Shown in pieces: positions 50,109 to 59,194 of a stretch of DNA of 64,000 nt; position 1 is the stretch's first letter; each line of letters opens with the position of its first letter. The notes beneath the pieces are model-generated. The model did no database searches, was not told the DNA's origin, and saw only the letters and a list, made by a program, of their open reading frames with translations. Location: assembly GCF_001612665.1 (NCBI RefSeq), contig NZ_BDAX01000018.1, positions 310,001 to 374,000 on the forward strand, in the 5' to 3' direction. This DNA is from Nocardia alba NBRC 108234. GTDB taxonomy: Bacteria > Actinomycetota > Actinomycetes > Mycobacteriales > Mycobacteriaceae. The position numbers and the translations under genes were made by a program.

Positions 50109-51260
50109 TCAGACAATGGCGTTCACGCCGGTGAGGGCGCGCCCGATGAGCAGTTTCTGGATCTGGGTGGTGCCCTCGTAGAGGGTCAGCACGCGGGCGT
50201 CGCGCAGGTATTTGGCGACGGGGTACTCGTCGATGTAGCCGTAGCCGCCGAACACCTGGATCGCGTTGTTGGCGGCCGAGACGGCGGCCTCGGAGGCGAA
50301 CAGCTTCGCCATCGACGCGGCGGTGCCGAAGGATTGCCCGCGGTCGGCGAGATCGGCCGCGCGCCACGCGAGCAGGCGGGCGGCCTCGGTCTCGACGGCG
50401 ATATCGGACAGCAGTTCCTGGACCAGCTGGTAGCCGGCGATCGGTTTGCCGAACTGTTCGCGTTCACCGGCATAGCGCACCGCCGCCTCGAGGCAGGCGC
50501 GGGCGAGGCCGACGCACCCGGCCGCGACGCCGATCCGGCCCTTGTCCAGTGCGGACATCGCGATCGCGAACCCCTGCCCTTCGGCGCCGAGGCGGGCCGA
50601 GTCGGGCACCCGGACCTCGTCGAGGACGAGTTCGGCGGTGGCCTGACCGCGCAACCCGAGCTTGCCCTTGACCTCGGTGCGCCCGAAGCCCGGCGCGTCC
50701 GTCGGCACCACGAACGCCGTGACACCTTTCGGACCCGGTCCGCCGGTCCGCGCGAACACCAGCGCGTGGGCGGCCCAGGTCCCGTTGGTGATGAAGATCT
50801 TGGTGCCCGAGAGCACCCAGTCCGAGCCGTCGCGGCGGGCACGGGTGTCCAGATTCGCCGCGTCGGAGCCGGTGCCGGGTTCGGTCAACGCGAAACACCC
50901 GAGCCGCTCGCCCGCGCAGATCCCCGGCAGGAGTCGCTGCTTCTGCTCCTCGGTGCCGTACGCGGCGATCGACTTGCCGAACAGTCCGAGCGAGACCGAC
51001 ACGATGCCGCGGACCGCGCTGTCACCGCGTCCGAGTTCCTCGAGCAGCAGGCAGTAGTCGAACATGTCGCCGCCCGAGCCGCCGTATTCTTCGGCGATCC
51101 CGATGCCGAGGAAGCCGAGCGCGCCGAGTTTCCCGACGATCGCCGGGTCCACCGATTCCTCACGATCCCACTGCGCCGCGTAGGGCACGACTTCCTTGTC
51201 CACCCACGTCCGGGCGAGTTCGCGCAGGTCGGACTGTGCTGGGGTGAGCTGGAAATCCAC
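50109..51260 (-). CDS. Acyl-CoA dehydrogenase (second of two), promoter-proximal
   Basis: A 383-residue acyl-CoA dehydrogenase with DFQLTPAQSDLRELARTWVD at the N-terminus, LTEPGTGSDAANLDTRA, and FGGYGYIDEYPVAKYLRDAR followed by LYEGTTQIQKLLIGRAL. It is the first gene of the operon. GTG 51260 has AAGGAG 7 nt upstream, and the twin operators at 51272-51327 cover its promoter. Two dissimilar dehydrogenases in one operon suggest two successive desaturations or a heteromeric enzyme. Confidence 0.92.
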   Translation of the reverse strand: MDFQLTPAQSDLRELARTWVDKEVVPYAAQWDREESVDPAIVGKLGALGFLGIGIAEEYGGSGGDMFDYCLLLEELGRGDSAVRGIVSVSLGLFGKSIAAYGTEEQKQRLLPGICAGERLGCFALTEPGTGSDAANLDTRARRDGSDWVLSGTKIFITNGTWAAHALVFARTGGPGPKGVTAFVVPTDAPGFGRTEVKGKLGLRGQATAELVLDEVRVPDSARLGAEGQGFAIAMSALDKGRIGVAAGCVGLARACLEAAVRYAGEREQFGKPIAGYQLVQELLSDIAVETEAARLLAWRAADLADRGQSFGTAASMAKLFASEAAVSAANNAIQVFGGYGYIDEYPVAKYLRDARVLTLYEGTTQIQKLLIGRALTGVNAIV

Positions 51261-51271
51261 GGAGCCACTCC

Positions 51272-51327
51272 TTAACCAAACGGCGTTAGTTTTACTCGGG
51301 CACCGTATCCTAACGCTGTTCGGTTAA
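51272..51327. promoter_or_regulatory. Twin TetR operators in the acyl-CoA/TetR intergenic region
   Basis: TTAACCAAACGGCGTTAG (51272-51289) recurs inverted at 51310-51327 with 16 of 18 matches. Each copy is itself a TAAC-N8/9-GTTA dyad, so the region holds two copies of one TetR-type site, 38 bp apart. The upstream copy lies 11 bp from the start of the dehydrogenase operon. The divergent TetR gene is the obvious regulator. Confidence 0.72.
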
Positions 51328-51387
51328 TCAAGAGTCGATTTCGGCATCGGTGATACCGTTCGGGTCCGACGAGGGAGGGAGTACCGC

Positions 51388-52023
51388 ATGGCGAGGCCGC
51401 GCGTACCGCTGTTGAGCCGCGAGCGAATTCGCGACGCCGCGCTGGTCCTGATCGACCGCGACGGGCTCGCCGAGGTCTCGATGCGCAAATTGGGCGCCGA
51501 ACTCGGCGTACAGGCCGCCTCGCTCTACGGCCACTACCCGAACAAGGACGACCTGTTCGACGACATCGCCACCGGCATCATGAGCCTCGTCGACACCTCC
51601 ACCTTCGACACCGTGAGCTGGGATCGAGCGCTCGCGGACTGGGCGCGCAGCTATCGCAGCGCACTGGCCACCCACCCGAACTTCGTGCCGTACCTGGCCA
51701 CCGGTCCGGGCCGCAGAGCCGAGAACCTGCGCGCGGCCGACGCCGTGCACGGCGGCCTGGTCGGTGCGGGCTGGCCACCGCGATACGCCACCATGATCGG
51801 CGCCGCCACCCGCTACCTGGTGATGGGTTCGACAGTGGGCTCGTTCGCGGGCGGCTTCGCCGACGACGTGCAGGTCTACCGCGACCGCTACCCGCACCTG
51901 AATCAGGCACACCTGCTGCGCGCGATCGCCGACGAAATCGATGACGACAGTTTCGAATTGGCCCTCACCGCGTTCATCGCGGGCCTCACCGCCACCTACA
52001 CCGCGGTCGTCACCACGAACTGA
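51388..52023 (+). CDS. TetR-family repressor of the acyl-CoA operon
   Basis: A 211-residue TetR protein. The DNA-binding part is RIRDAALVLIDRDGLAEVSM, then LGAELGVQAASLYGHYPNKD; the C-terminal domain resembles TetR_C of TetR/ActII type. ATG 51388 follows GAGGGAGGGAG. It is divergent from the acyl-CoA operon across two matching operators, so acyl-CoA or its acid precursor is a plausible ligand. Confidence 0.88.
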   Translation: MARPRVPLLSRERIRDAALVLIDRDGLAEVSMRKLGAELGVQAASLYGHYPNKDDLFDDIATGIMSLVDTSTFDTVSWDRALADWARSYRSALATHPNFVPYLATGPGRRAENLRAADAVHGGLVGAGWPPRYATMIGAATRYLVMGSTVGSFAGGFADDVQVYRDRYPHLNQAHLLRAIADEIDDDSFELALTAFIAGLTATYTAVVTTN

Positions 52024-52035
52024 GCGCGCCCGGAC

Positions 52036-52091
52036 ACAACAAAACCGGTGGCGCCTACGCGATCGCTCCCATGCGCCACCGGTTCTGTTGT
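52036..52091. terminator. 19-bp stem-loop between TetR and pafA
   Basis: Positions 52036-52054 pair with 52073-52091, 18 of 19 bases, around an 18-nt loop; the core is AACCGGTGGCGC with GCGCCACCGGTT. It lies 12 bp after the TetR stop and 25 bp after the pafA stop on the other strand, so it should terminate both. Confidence 0.8.
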
Positions 52092-52116
52092 CGGTCCCCC
52101 CGTCTGAGGGGTTCGC

Positions 52117-53475
52117 CTACATCGAGGCGATCAGCCTGTCGACGCGTTCGTCGACCGATCGGAACGGATCCTTGCACAGCACCGTGCGCTGGGCCTGATC
52201 GTTCAGCTTGAGATGCACCCAGTCGACGGTGAAATCGCGGCCCGCCTCCTGTGCGGCGGTGATGAAGTCGCCGCGCAGCTTGGCCCGCGTGGTCTGCGGC
52301 GGGGTGTCCACCGCGGCGTCGACGGCGTCGTCCTCGGTGATCCGCTTGGCCAGACCCTTGCGCTGGAGCAGGTCGAAGACACCGCGCCCGCGCTTGATGT
52401 CGTGATAGGCCAGATCCAGCTGGGCGATCTTGGGATCCGACATCTCCATGCTGTAGCGGTCCTGGTAGCGCTGGAACAGCTTGCGCTTGATCACCCAGTC
52501 GATCTCGGTGTCGACCTTGGCGAAGTCCTGCGCCTCGACCGCGTCGAGAGTGCGACCCCACAGGTCCACCACCGCGTCGACCTGCGGATCGCGATCGCGG
52601 TTGCGCAGGTGCTCGACGGCACGGGCGTAGTACTCGCGCTGGATCTCCAGGGCGCTGGCCTGGCGACCGCCGGCCAGGCGGACGGGACGGCGACCGGTGA
52701 GATCGTGGCTCACCTCGCGAATGGCCCGTATCGGGTTGTCGAGCGCGAAATCGCGGAACGACACCCCCGCCTCGATCATCTCCAGCACCAGCGACGCGGT
52801 ACCGACCTTGAGCATGGTGGTCGGTTCGGCCATATTGGAGTCGCCGACGATCACGTGCAGGCGCCGGTACTTCTCGGCGTCAGCGTGGGGCTCGTCGCGG
52901 GTGTTGATGATCGGGCGCGAGCGGGTGGTCGCCGAGGAGACGCCCTCCCAGATGTGCTCGGCCCGCTGCGACAGGCAGAACGTGGCCGCCTTCGGCGTCT
53001 GCAGCACCTTGCCCGCGCCACAGATGAGCTGACGGGTGACCAGGAACGGGAGCAGCACGTCGGAGATCCGGGAGAACTCACCGGCGCGGACCACGAGGAA
53101 GTTCTCGTGGCAGCCGTAGGAGTTGCCCGCGGAGTCGGTGTTGTTCTTGAACAGGTAGATGTCGCCGCCGATGCCTTCTTCGGCGAGGCGCTGTTCGGCG
53201 TCTATGAGCAGGTCCTCCAGCACCCGCTCGCCGGCGCGGTCGTGCGTGACCAACTGCACCAGGCTGTCGCATTCGGCGGTGGCGTACTCGGGATGTGATC
53301 CGACGTCGAGGTACAACCTGGCACCGTTGCGAAGGAAGACATTGGAGCTACGGCCCCAGGACACCACCCGGCGGAACAAGTACCGGGCTACCTCGTCGGG
53401 GGACAGCCGACGGTGACCGTGGAAGGTGCATGTCACACCGAACTCGGTCTCGATCCCCATGATTCGTCGCTGCAC
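52117..53475 (-). CDS. pafA: Pup--protein ligase PafA
   Basis: A 452-residue PafA, the same length as the mycobacterial enzyme. It joins the C-terminal glutamate of Pup to substrate lysines using ATP. Characteristic segments are MGIETEFGVTCTFHGHRRLS, YLFKNNTDSAGNSYGCHENF, RPIINTRDEPHADAEKYRRL and FTVDWVHLKLNDQAQRTVLC. GTG 53475 begins the conserved VQRRIMGIETEF and follows TACTGT (53488-53483) by 7 nt. It has its own promoter and terminator, apart from prcA and pafBC. Confidence 0.97.
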   Translation of the reverse strand: MQRRIMGIETEFGVTCTFHGHRRLSPDEVARYLFRRVVSWGRSSNVFLRNGARLYLDVGSHPEYATAECDSLVQLVTHDRAGERVLEDLLIDAEQRLAEEGIGGDIYLFKNNTDSAGNSYGCHENFLVVRAGEFSRISDVLLPFLVTRQLICGAGKVLQTPKAATFCLSQRAEHIWEGVSSATTRSRPIINTRDEPHADAEKYRRLHVIVGDSNMAEPTTMLKVGTASLVLEMIEAGVSFRDFALDNPIRAIREVSHDLTGRRPVRLAGGRQASALEIQREYYARAVEHLRNRDRDPQVDAVVDLWGRTLDAVEAQDFAKVDTEIDWVIKRKLFQRYQDRYSMEMSDPKIAQLDLAYHDIKRGRGVFDLLQRKGLAKRITEDDAVDAAVDTPPQTTRAKLRGDFITAAQEAGRDFTVDWVHLKLNDQAQRTVLCKDPFRSVDERVDRLIASM

Positions 53476-53584
53476 ACTATCGACAGTACAGCCATGACCA
53501 GTGCCCGCGCGGCGCTCCTGACATCCCATTCGCATACGTGTTCACAACGATTCGGACAGCGAACGACCTGCGCGCACACGACGA

Positions 53585-53623
53585 GATCGGGCCTGCGAAC
53601 CGGTGTGATTCGCAGGCCCGATC
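53585..53623. terminator. 15-bp perfect stem-loop after prcA
   Basis: GATCGGGCCTGCGAA (53585-53599) pairs perfectly with TTCGCAGGCCCGATC (53609-53623) around a 9-nt loop, 16 bp after the prcA stop. It is the likely terminator of pup-prcB-prcA and separates it from the pafA promoter. Confidence 0.82.
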
Positions 53624-53639
53624 ATGATCGTGACGGCGG

Positions 53640-54407
53640 CTATTTCCCCGCGTCGTCGTCGGGTTCGGGCAGCTTCGCCTCTTTTACCGGCTTCGGCTTC
53701 GACGCGGCGAGCGCCGACTCCAGGGCGGGGCCCTGCAGCCTGCGGAACGCCCGGCGCGGCCGCTGCTGCTCGAGCGTGGCCACCTCGAGGGAGGCCTCGC
53801 CGAGCGACCGCTTGTCCTTGTCGGCCTCCGGCTGACCGGCCAGCAGCGCGCCGATCGCCACCTTCAACGCGTCGTCCAGGGACAGACCCGGCTTGTAGGC
53901 GGCCTTGAGCTGGGTCAGGATCGGCTCGGTGGTGCCGCCCATGACGACGTACTCACGTTCGTCGACGATGGACCCGTCGAAGGTGATCCGGTACAGCACC
54001 GAGGTCGGCGCCTGTTCCGGATAACCCACTTCGGCGACGCACAGCTCCACCTCGTAGGGCTTGAGCTGATCGGTGAAGATCGAGCCGAGGCTCTGCGCGT
54101 ACAGGTTGGCCAGCCCGCGACCGGTGACATCGCGCCGGTCGTACTGGTATCCCTTGAGGTCGGCCTGCAGGATGCCGCCGCGGCGCAGGGCCTCGAACTC
54201 GTTGTATTTACCGACCGCGGCGAACCCGACCCGGTCGTAGAGTTCGCTGACCTTGTGCAACGTCGCCGAGGGGTTCTCGGCGACGAACAGCACACCGTCG
54301 GCGTAGACCAGCACCACCACGCTGCGACCACGACCGATGCCCTTGCGGGCGAGCTCGGTCTTGTCGCGCATGATCTGCTCGGCCGAGGCGTAATACGGCA
54401 GCGTCAT
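53640..54407 (-). CDS. prcA: Proteasome subunit alpha PrcA
   Basis: A 255-residue alpha subunit forming the outer rings of the 20S core. The gating N-terminus (MTLPYYASAEQIMRDKTELA) and the RKGIGRGRSVVVL stretch are typical; there is no catalytic threonine. A Lys/Pro/Asp-rich tail follows (about residues 225-255). ATG 54407 overlaps the prcB stop (ATGA). Confidence 0.96.
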   Translation of the reverse strand: MTLPYYASAEQIMRDKTELARKGIGRGRSVVVLVYADGVLFVAENPSATLHKVSELYDRVGFAAVGKYNEFEALRRGGILQADLKGYQYDRRDVTGRGLANLYAQSLGSIFTDQLKPYEVELCVAEVGYPEQAPTSVLYRITFDGSIVDEREYVVMGGTTEPILTQLKAAYKPGLSLDDALKVAIGALLAGQPEADKDKRSLGEASLEVATLEQQRPRRAFRRLQGPALESALAASKPKPVKEAKLPEPDDDAGK

Positions 54408-55249
54408 CGGAGCGCGCCCCCTTCTTCCGCGGCTTCCCGGTCGGCGATCACACCGCGGGCGATCTCGGCGAGACGATCCTCACCGACCTCGTCGGCCCCA
54501 TCGGCGTCGATCACCACCGCTGTCGGGTAGATCCCGCGCAGCAGGTCGGGACCGCCGGTGGCGGTGTCGTCGTCGGCGGCGTCGAACAGCGACTCCACCG
54601 CGATCCGCAAGGCCCGGTCCTGGTCGATGCCGCGCTGGTAGAGCTTCTTCAGCGACGACTTCGCGAACGTCGAACCGGAGCCGACGGCGGTGTAGCCGTA
54701 CCGCTCCTCGCTCCGCCCGCCGACCACGTCGTAGGACACGATGCGGCCGGATCGGTCGGGGTCGAGGATCTGGTCGTCGAAACCGACCAGCAGCGGGATC
54801 GCGGCCAGGCCCTGCATGGCGGCAGGCAGGTTGTCGCGAACCATCTTCGACAGCTTGTTGGCTTTACCGTCGAAGGTGAGCGGCACGCCTTCGATCTTCT
54901 CGTAGTACTCCAGCTCGACGGCGAACAACCGCACCATCTCGATCGCGATACCGGCGGTACCCGCGATGCCCGCGGCCGAGAGGGTGTCGGTGATGTACAC
55001 CTTCTCGGTGTCGCGGCTGGCCAGCAGGTTGCCCATGGTGGCCCTGCGGTCGCCCGCGATCAGCACGCCGCCCCGGTAGGTGATCGCGACGATGGTGGTG
55101 CCGTGTGGCGCCAGATCCTTCGTCGCGGTCAGATCCGAGACCGGAAACCTGTTGGCGGGCAACAGGTCCGGCGCGTGCATGCGGAGATGTTCGGTGAACG
55201 AGGAGAGAGCCCGCCCCGCGTGGAGGCGCAAGGGGTCACCTGGGGTCAC
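54404..55249 (-). CDS. prcB: Proteasome subunit beta PrcB
   Basis: A 281-residue beta subunit made as a proprotein. The propeptide ends at Gly50, and autocleavage frees Thr51 (TTIVAITYRGGVLIAGDRRA) as the catalytic nucleophile. Lysine and aspartate partners are in place, and the GSGSTFAKS loop is intact. GTG 55249 overlaps the pup stop (GTGA), so pup, prcB and prcA form one coupled unit. Confidence 0.97.
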   Translation of the reverse strand: MTPGDPLRLHAGRALSSFTEHLRMHAPDLLPANRFPVSDLTATKDLAPHGTTIVAITYRGGVLIAGDRRATMGNLLASRDTEKVYITDTLSAAGIAGTAGIAIEMVRLFAVELEYYEKIEGVPLTFDGKANKLSKMVRDNLPAAMQGLAAIPLLVGFDDQILDPDRSGRIVSYDVVGGRSEERYGYTAVGSGSTFAKSSLKKLYQRGIDQDRALRIAVESLFDAADDDTATGGPDLLRGIYPTAVVIDADGADEVGEDRLAEIARGVIADREAAEEGGALR

Positions 55250-55440
55250 TGGCCGCCCTTCTGCACATATGCCCGCACGAAGTCCTCAGCGTTCTCCTCG
55301 AGCACGTCATCGATTTCATCGAGCAAGTCGTCGGTTTCCTCCGCGAGCTTCTCACGGCGTTCCTGCCCTGCCGCGTCTACGCCCTCGGGGCCCTCGTCCT
55401 CGTCGCCACCCCCGGCGCGCTTGGTCTGCTCTTGTGCCAT
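55246..55440 (-). CDS. pup: Prokaryotic ubiquitin-like protein Pup
   Basis: A 64-residue, very acidic, mostly disordered protein with the C-terminal helix DDLLDEIDDVLEENAEDFVR and the end YVQKGGQ. The final Gln must be deamidated to Glu by Dop before PafA can attach it. The central coiled coil binds the Mpa/ARC ATPase, whose gene is not in the window. I chose ATG 55440 (GAGGAGG 9 nt upstream) over ATG 55467 and 55464. Confidence 0.97.
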   Translation of the reverse strand: MAQEQTKRAGGGDEDEGPEGVDAAGQERREKLAEETDDLLDEIDDVLEENAEDFVRAYVQKGGQ

Positions 55441-55559
55441 GGCAGCCGACCTCCTCTTCCTCATCACGATGATCGTGTGTGTCCTACAACCCTACCGAGC
55501 AGATCCGACAAGGTGGTCGATAGCGATCGGATTGTCGCGCAGTCGACCCCTCGACTCGC

Positions 55560-57059
55560 TCAATGGGTGAGCTGTTCGACCAGTTCCGCCGCCGTGCGCG
55601 AGCCATCGAGCAGCCTGCCGACGTGCGCTTTCGTGCCCCGGCGCGGTTCCAGCGTCGGAATCCGGACCAGTGAATCGCCACCGAGATCGAAGATCACCGA
55701 ATCCCAACTGGCGGCGGCGATATCGGCGCCGAAACGACGCAGGCACTCACCACGGAAGTAGGCGCGGGTGTCGGTGGGCGCGTTGGTCATCGCGTCGAGC
55801 ACCTGCTGTTCACTGACGAGCCGCTCCATCGACCCACGAGCGACCAGGCGGTTGTAGAGCCCCTTGTCCAGGCGAACATCGGAGTACTGCAGGTCCATCA
55901 GGTGCAGTTTGGGTGCGGCCCAGCCCAGGCCCTCCCGGCTGCGCATGCCCTCGAGCAGCCGTAGTTTGGCGGGCCAGTCGAGCAGGTGCGCGGCCTCCAT
56001 CGGATCGCGCTCGAGCAGGTCGAGGACCATCGCCCACTTGTCGATGATGTCGAGCACGCGCGGATCCTCGTTGCCTTCGCGCTGGACGAACTTGGCGACG
56101 CGCTCGTGGTAGAGCCGTTGCAGCGCAAGGCCGGTCAGCTCGCGCCCGTCGGCCAGCGCCACGGTGGCGCGCAGCGTCGGGTCATGGCTGATCTGGTGCA
56201 CCGCGGTGACCGGGCGGGCCAACTGAAACTCCGAGAGGTCCTCGCCCGCCTCGATCAGGTCGAGCACCAGCGCGGTGGAGCCGACCTTGAGATAGGTCGA
56301 CATCTCGGCGAGGTTGGCGTCACCGATGATCACGTGCAGCCGCCGGTACTTGTCGGCATCGGCGTGCGGCTCGTCGCGGGTGTTGATGATGCCGCGCTTG
56401 AGGGTGGTCTCCAGACCGACCTCGACCTCGATGTAGTCGGCCCGCTGGGACAACTGGAAACCGGCGTGGTCACCCGATTGGCCGATGCCGACCCGGCCCG
56501 CGCCGCAGATCACCTGGCGGGAGACGAAGAACGGGGTCAGTCCCGCGATGATGTGGCTGAACGGGGTGTCGCGGCTCATCAGGTAGTTCTCGTGAGTGCC
56601 GTAGGAGGCGCCCTTGCCGTCGACATTGTTCTTGTACAGCTGCAGCCGGGGCGCTCCCGGCACACTCGACGCGTGCCGGGCGGCCGCCTCCATCACCCGC
56701 TCGCCCGCTTTGTCCCAGATCACCGCGTCGAGCGGGTCGACGACCTCGGGCGCGGAGTACTCCGGGTGGGCGTGGTCGACGTAGAGCCGGGCGCCGTTGG
56801 TGAGGATCATGTTGGCCGCGCCGACCTCGTCGGCGTCGATCACCGGGGCGGGCCCGCTCATCCGGCTGAGGTCGAAACCACGCGCGTCACGCAGCGGGGA
56901 TTCCACCTCGTAGTCCCAGCGGGTGCGCTTGGCTCGCGGCACCCCCGCCGCGGCGGCATAGGCGAGAACGGCCTGCGTGGAGGTGAGGATCGGGTTGGCC
57001 GTCGGCTCCGTGGGGGTCGAGATGCCGTATTCGACCTCGATTCCGATGATGCGCTGCAT
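55560..57059 (-). CDS. dop: Pup deamidase/depupylase Dop
   Basis: A 499-residue PafA homologue that deamidates Pup and removes it from substrates. Segments include IIGIEVEYGISTPT, YVDHAHPEYSAPE with the catalytic Asp, LYKNNVDGKGASYGTHENYL and RGIINTRDEPHADADKYRRL, and the insertion after residue 40 (the Dop loop) absent from PafA. ATG 57059 follows TAGTCT (57072-57067) by 7 nt, so dop is leaderless. Pup follows 119 bp downstream. Confidence 0.97.
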   Translation of the reverse strand: MQRIIGIEVEYGISTPTEPTANPILTSTQAVLAYAAAAGVPRAKRTRWDYEVESPLRDARGFDLSRMSGPAPVIDADEVGAANMILTNGARLYVDHAHPEYSAPEVVDPLDAVIWDKAGERVMEAAARHASSVPGAPRLQLYKNNVDGKGASYGTHENYLMSRDTPFSHIIAGLTPFFVSRQVICGAGRVGIGQSGDHAGFQLSQRADYIEVEVGLETTLKRGIINTRDEPHADADKYRRLHVIIGDANLAEMSTYLKVGSTALVLDLIEAGEDLSEFQLARPVTAVHQISHDPTLRATVALADGRELTGLALQRLYHERVAKFVQREGNEDPRVLDIIDKWAMVLDLLERDPMEAAHLLDWPAKLRLLEGMRSREGLGWAAPKLHLMDLQYSDVRLDKGLYNRLVARGSMERLVSEQQVLDAMTNAPTDTRAYFRGECLRRFGADIAAASWDSVIFDLGGDSLVRIPTLEPRRGTKAHVGRLLDGSRTAAELVEQLTH

Positions 57060-57207
57060 ACAGTCGAGACTAGGCGACGCGCTGTACCCGCACCCGCATC
57101 TCGGCCCAGCGGGGCCGTGTGAGGTCGGCGGCATCCCCCGAGAGGGGGACCCCGGAATCGCCCTCACGAGCGATCCGCCGGGCCGCTCACGCGCCGATAC
57201 TCGGTAC

Positions 57208-58389
57208 ATGACCGAGGCCGCCGTACCCAGCACCGCAACCCGCGTCGAACCGGGGCCGACTCGCCTGGTCGCACTGGATGTGCTGCGCGGCATCGCGATC
57301 CTGGGCACCCTCGGTACCAATATCTGGATCTTCACCCACGCGTCGGGCATGGTCGGCTACCTCGACGAGCTCGCCGCGACCCCCGACAACGCCGGGATGT
57401 GGTTTGAGCGGGTGCTCCAACAGCTCGCGCAGGGCAAGTTCCTCGGCCTGCTGACGGTGCTGTTCGGGATCGGCCTCGCCATCCAGCAGGGTTCGGCGCG
57501 GCGGGCGGGCCTTTCGTGGCCCGGCACCTACCCGTACCGTGCGGGGCTGCTGCTGCTCGACGGTGTGCTGAACTTCGCGCTCGTCGCGGAGTTCGATGTC
57601 CTGATGGGTTACGCGATGACCGGCCTGGTCGTCGCCTATATCCTCGCGACCACCGAACGCGCACAGCGGCGTTGGCTGATCGTCGCCGCCTCGGTCCACG
57701 TGACGATGTTGACCTCGATCGCCGCCGCGTCGGCCTTCGCGTCACACCGGAACAGCGCCGACTCGACACCGCTGGATCCGAATCCCTACGCGGTCGGCTC
57801 CTTCTGGGATCTGGTGCTGTTCCGCCTCGACAACGCGCTGATCTTCCGGCTCGAGACGATCTTCGTGTTCCCGATGTCGGTGGCCCTGTTCCTGGTGGGC
57901 GCGCGACTGTTCCGGGCGGGCGTGTTCGGTCCCGAGGGCGCGTGTCTTCGACGGCGGCTCATGGTGATCGGGTTCGCCGTCGCCGCCCCGCTCGATCTCA
58001 CGCTCGGCATCGCCGGCGGCGGCGACATCATCTTCGTCACGCGCTACGGGACCGCGCCGTTCGTCGCCCTCGGTATTGTGGCCGCGATCGCCGAGTTCGC
58101 CTTGCGCAAGCCACATTTCGGTGTCGCGGGCACCCGACTGAGCGAGGTCGGCCGCACCGCGCTCAGCTGCTACATCCTGCAGAACCTGCTCGCTGGAATC
58201 CTCTGCTACGGATGGGGTTTCGGATTGGCGGCGCGGGTCTCGGATTCGGCGCGGGTGCCGTTCACCGTGGCGATCTACCTGCTCGTCGCCGCCGCGATCA
58301 TCACCTTCGCGCACCTGTGGCTGCGCCGTTTCGAGCGCGGACCGGTGGAGTGGCTGTGGAATCGGACCTATCGCGCGCTGGCCGGCTGA
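57208..58389 (+). CDS. DUF418 membrane protein
   Basis: A 393-residue integral membrane protein of the DUF418/YeiB family with the N-terminal signature RLVALDVLRGIAILGTLGTN and about nine to ten predicted helices. The C-terminal DUF418 part includes TALSCYILQNLLAGILCYGW. Function is unknown, but related acyltransferase-3-like proteins modify envelope glycans. ATG 57208 has GATACT 6 nt upstream. It is divergent from dop. Confidence 0.85.
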   Translation: MTEAAVPSTATRVEPGPTRLVALDVLRGIAILGTLGTNIWIFTHASGMVGYLDELAATPDNAGMWFERVLQQLAQGKFLGLLTVLFGIGLAIQQGSARRAGLSWPGTYPYRAGLLLLDGVLNFALVAEFDVLMGYAMTGLVVAYILATTERAQRRWLIVAASVHVTMLTSIAAASAFASHRNSADSTPLDPNPYAVGSFWDLVLFRLDNALIFRLETIFVFPMSVALFLVGARLFRAGVFGPEGACLRRRLMVIGFAVAAPLDLTLGIAGGGDIIFVTRYGTAPFVALGIVAAIAEFALRKPHFGVAGTRLSEVGRTALSCYILQNLLAGILCYGWGFGLAARVSDSARVPFTVAIYLLVAAAIITFAHLWLRRFERGPVEWLWNRTYRALAG

Positions 58390-58390
58390 G

Positions 58391-59125
58391 TCAGCGCAGC
58401 CGCTGATCGGGCGGCGGGGCCGCGTCCGGCGCGATGAGCAGGTCGGCGATGAGCGAATCCCGTTGCAGCGGAACACCGAGACTGCGGGCATTGCCCTCGA
58501 ACAGCGACAGCACCGACTCGGTCAGAATGCCCTGCACCTGTTCGAGGGTGAGCACCGGTTCCGGATCCGCGCGCCAACTCGCCACGACACCGTCGACGAG
58601 ACCGACCATGCCGAAGGCCATCGGCCGGCCGCGCGCCGGATCGATACCGAAGCGAGCCAGCGTCGCCGCGAAGATGTCGGCGAGCTGTCCACCCACCGCG
58701 CGACCCGCGCCACTGAGGCTCGGTGCGCCCTGCGGCGCCGCGTCGCCGAGGAAGCGGTGCAGGTTCGGGTGACGCTCGATCCAGCCGAGATAGGTACCGA
58801 CGGCGCCGCGCACGGCCTCTTTGAGGGTGCCGTCGGACTGCAGCGCGGGCATCAGTTCCGCGAGCAGTAGCTCGAGGATGCGCTGGCGTGCCAGCGCGTC
58901 GAGTTCGGCGCGCCCACCGACATGGCGGTAGACCACCGGTCGCGGCAGTGCCAGATGCTCGGCGATCAACTGCACCGAGATCTCGAGACCGTGCTCCTCG
59001 ATCACCTCGATCGCGGCGTCGATCATCTCCGCGCGACGACGCTCTTTGTGCCCGTGCCAGCGGGTGGCGCGACCGTCGGCGGCGGTCTGATCGGCGTGCG
59101 CGGATGGTGCAGTCACAGTGCTCAC
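58391..59125 (-). CDS. TetR-family regulator
   Basis: A 244-residue TetR regulator: HKERRRAEMIDAAIEVIEEH, then LIAEHLALPRPVVYRHVGGR, and a long C-terminal ligand domain. GTG 59125 begins the chain; the frame continues upstream to 59191, but that would cover an obvious operator. Two overlapping palindromes (59162-59190) lie 37 bp upstream, so it probably controls itself and the divergent DUF6412/YidC genes. Confidence 0.82.
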   Translation of the reverse strand: MSTVTAPSAHADQTAADGRATRWHGHKERRRAEMIDAAIEVIEEHGLEISVQLIAEHLALPRPVVYRHVGGRAELDALARQRILELLLAELMPALQSDGTLKEAVRGAVGTYLGWIERHPNLHRFLGDAAPQGAPSLSGAGRAVGGQLADIFAATLARFGIDPARGRPMAFGMVGLVDGVVASWRADPEPVLTLEQVQGILTESVLSLFEGNARSLGVPLQRDSLIADLLIAPDAAPPPDQRLR

Positions 59126-59161
59126 GATACCCGTGCCGATATTGACCGTGACACCAAGTTC

Positions 59162-59190
59162 CACTAATTTTAGTGTTACCTTCCATAACA
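59162..59190. promoter_or_regulatory. Overlapping palindromes, TetR operator candidate
   Basis: CACTAATTTTAGTG (59162-59175) is a palindrome with a TT centre, and TGTTACCTTCCATAACA (59174-59190) is a TGTTA-N7-TAACA dyad that overlaps it by 2 bp. The region is strikingly AT-rich for this sequence. It lies between the TetR gene (59125) and the divergent DUF6412 gene (59195). Confidence 0.68.
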
Positions 59191-59194
59191 TCTA

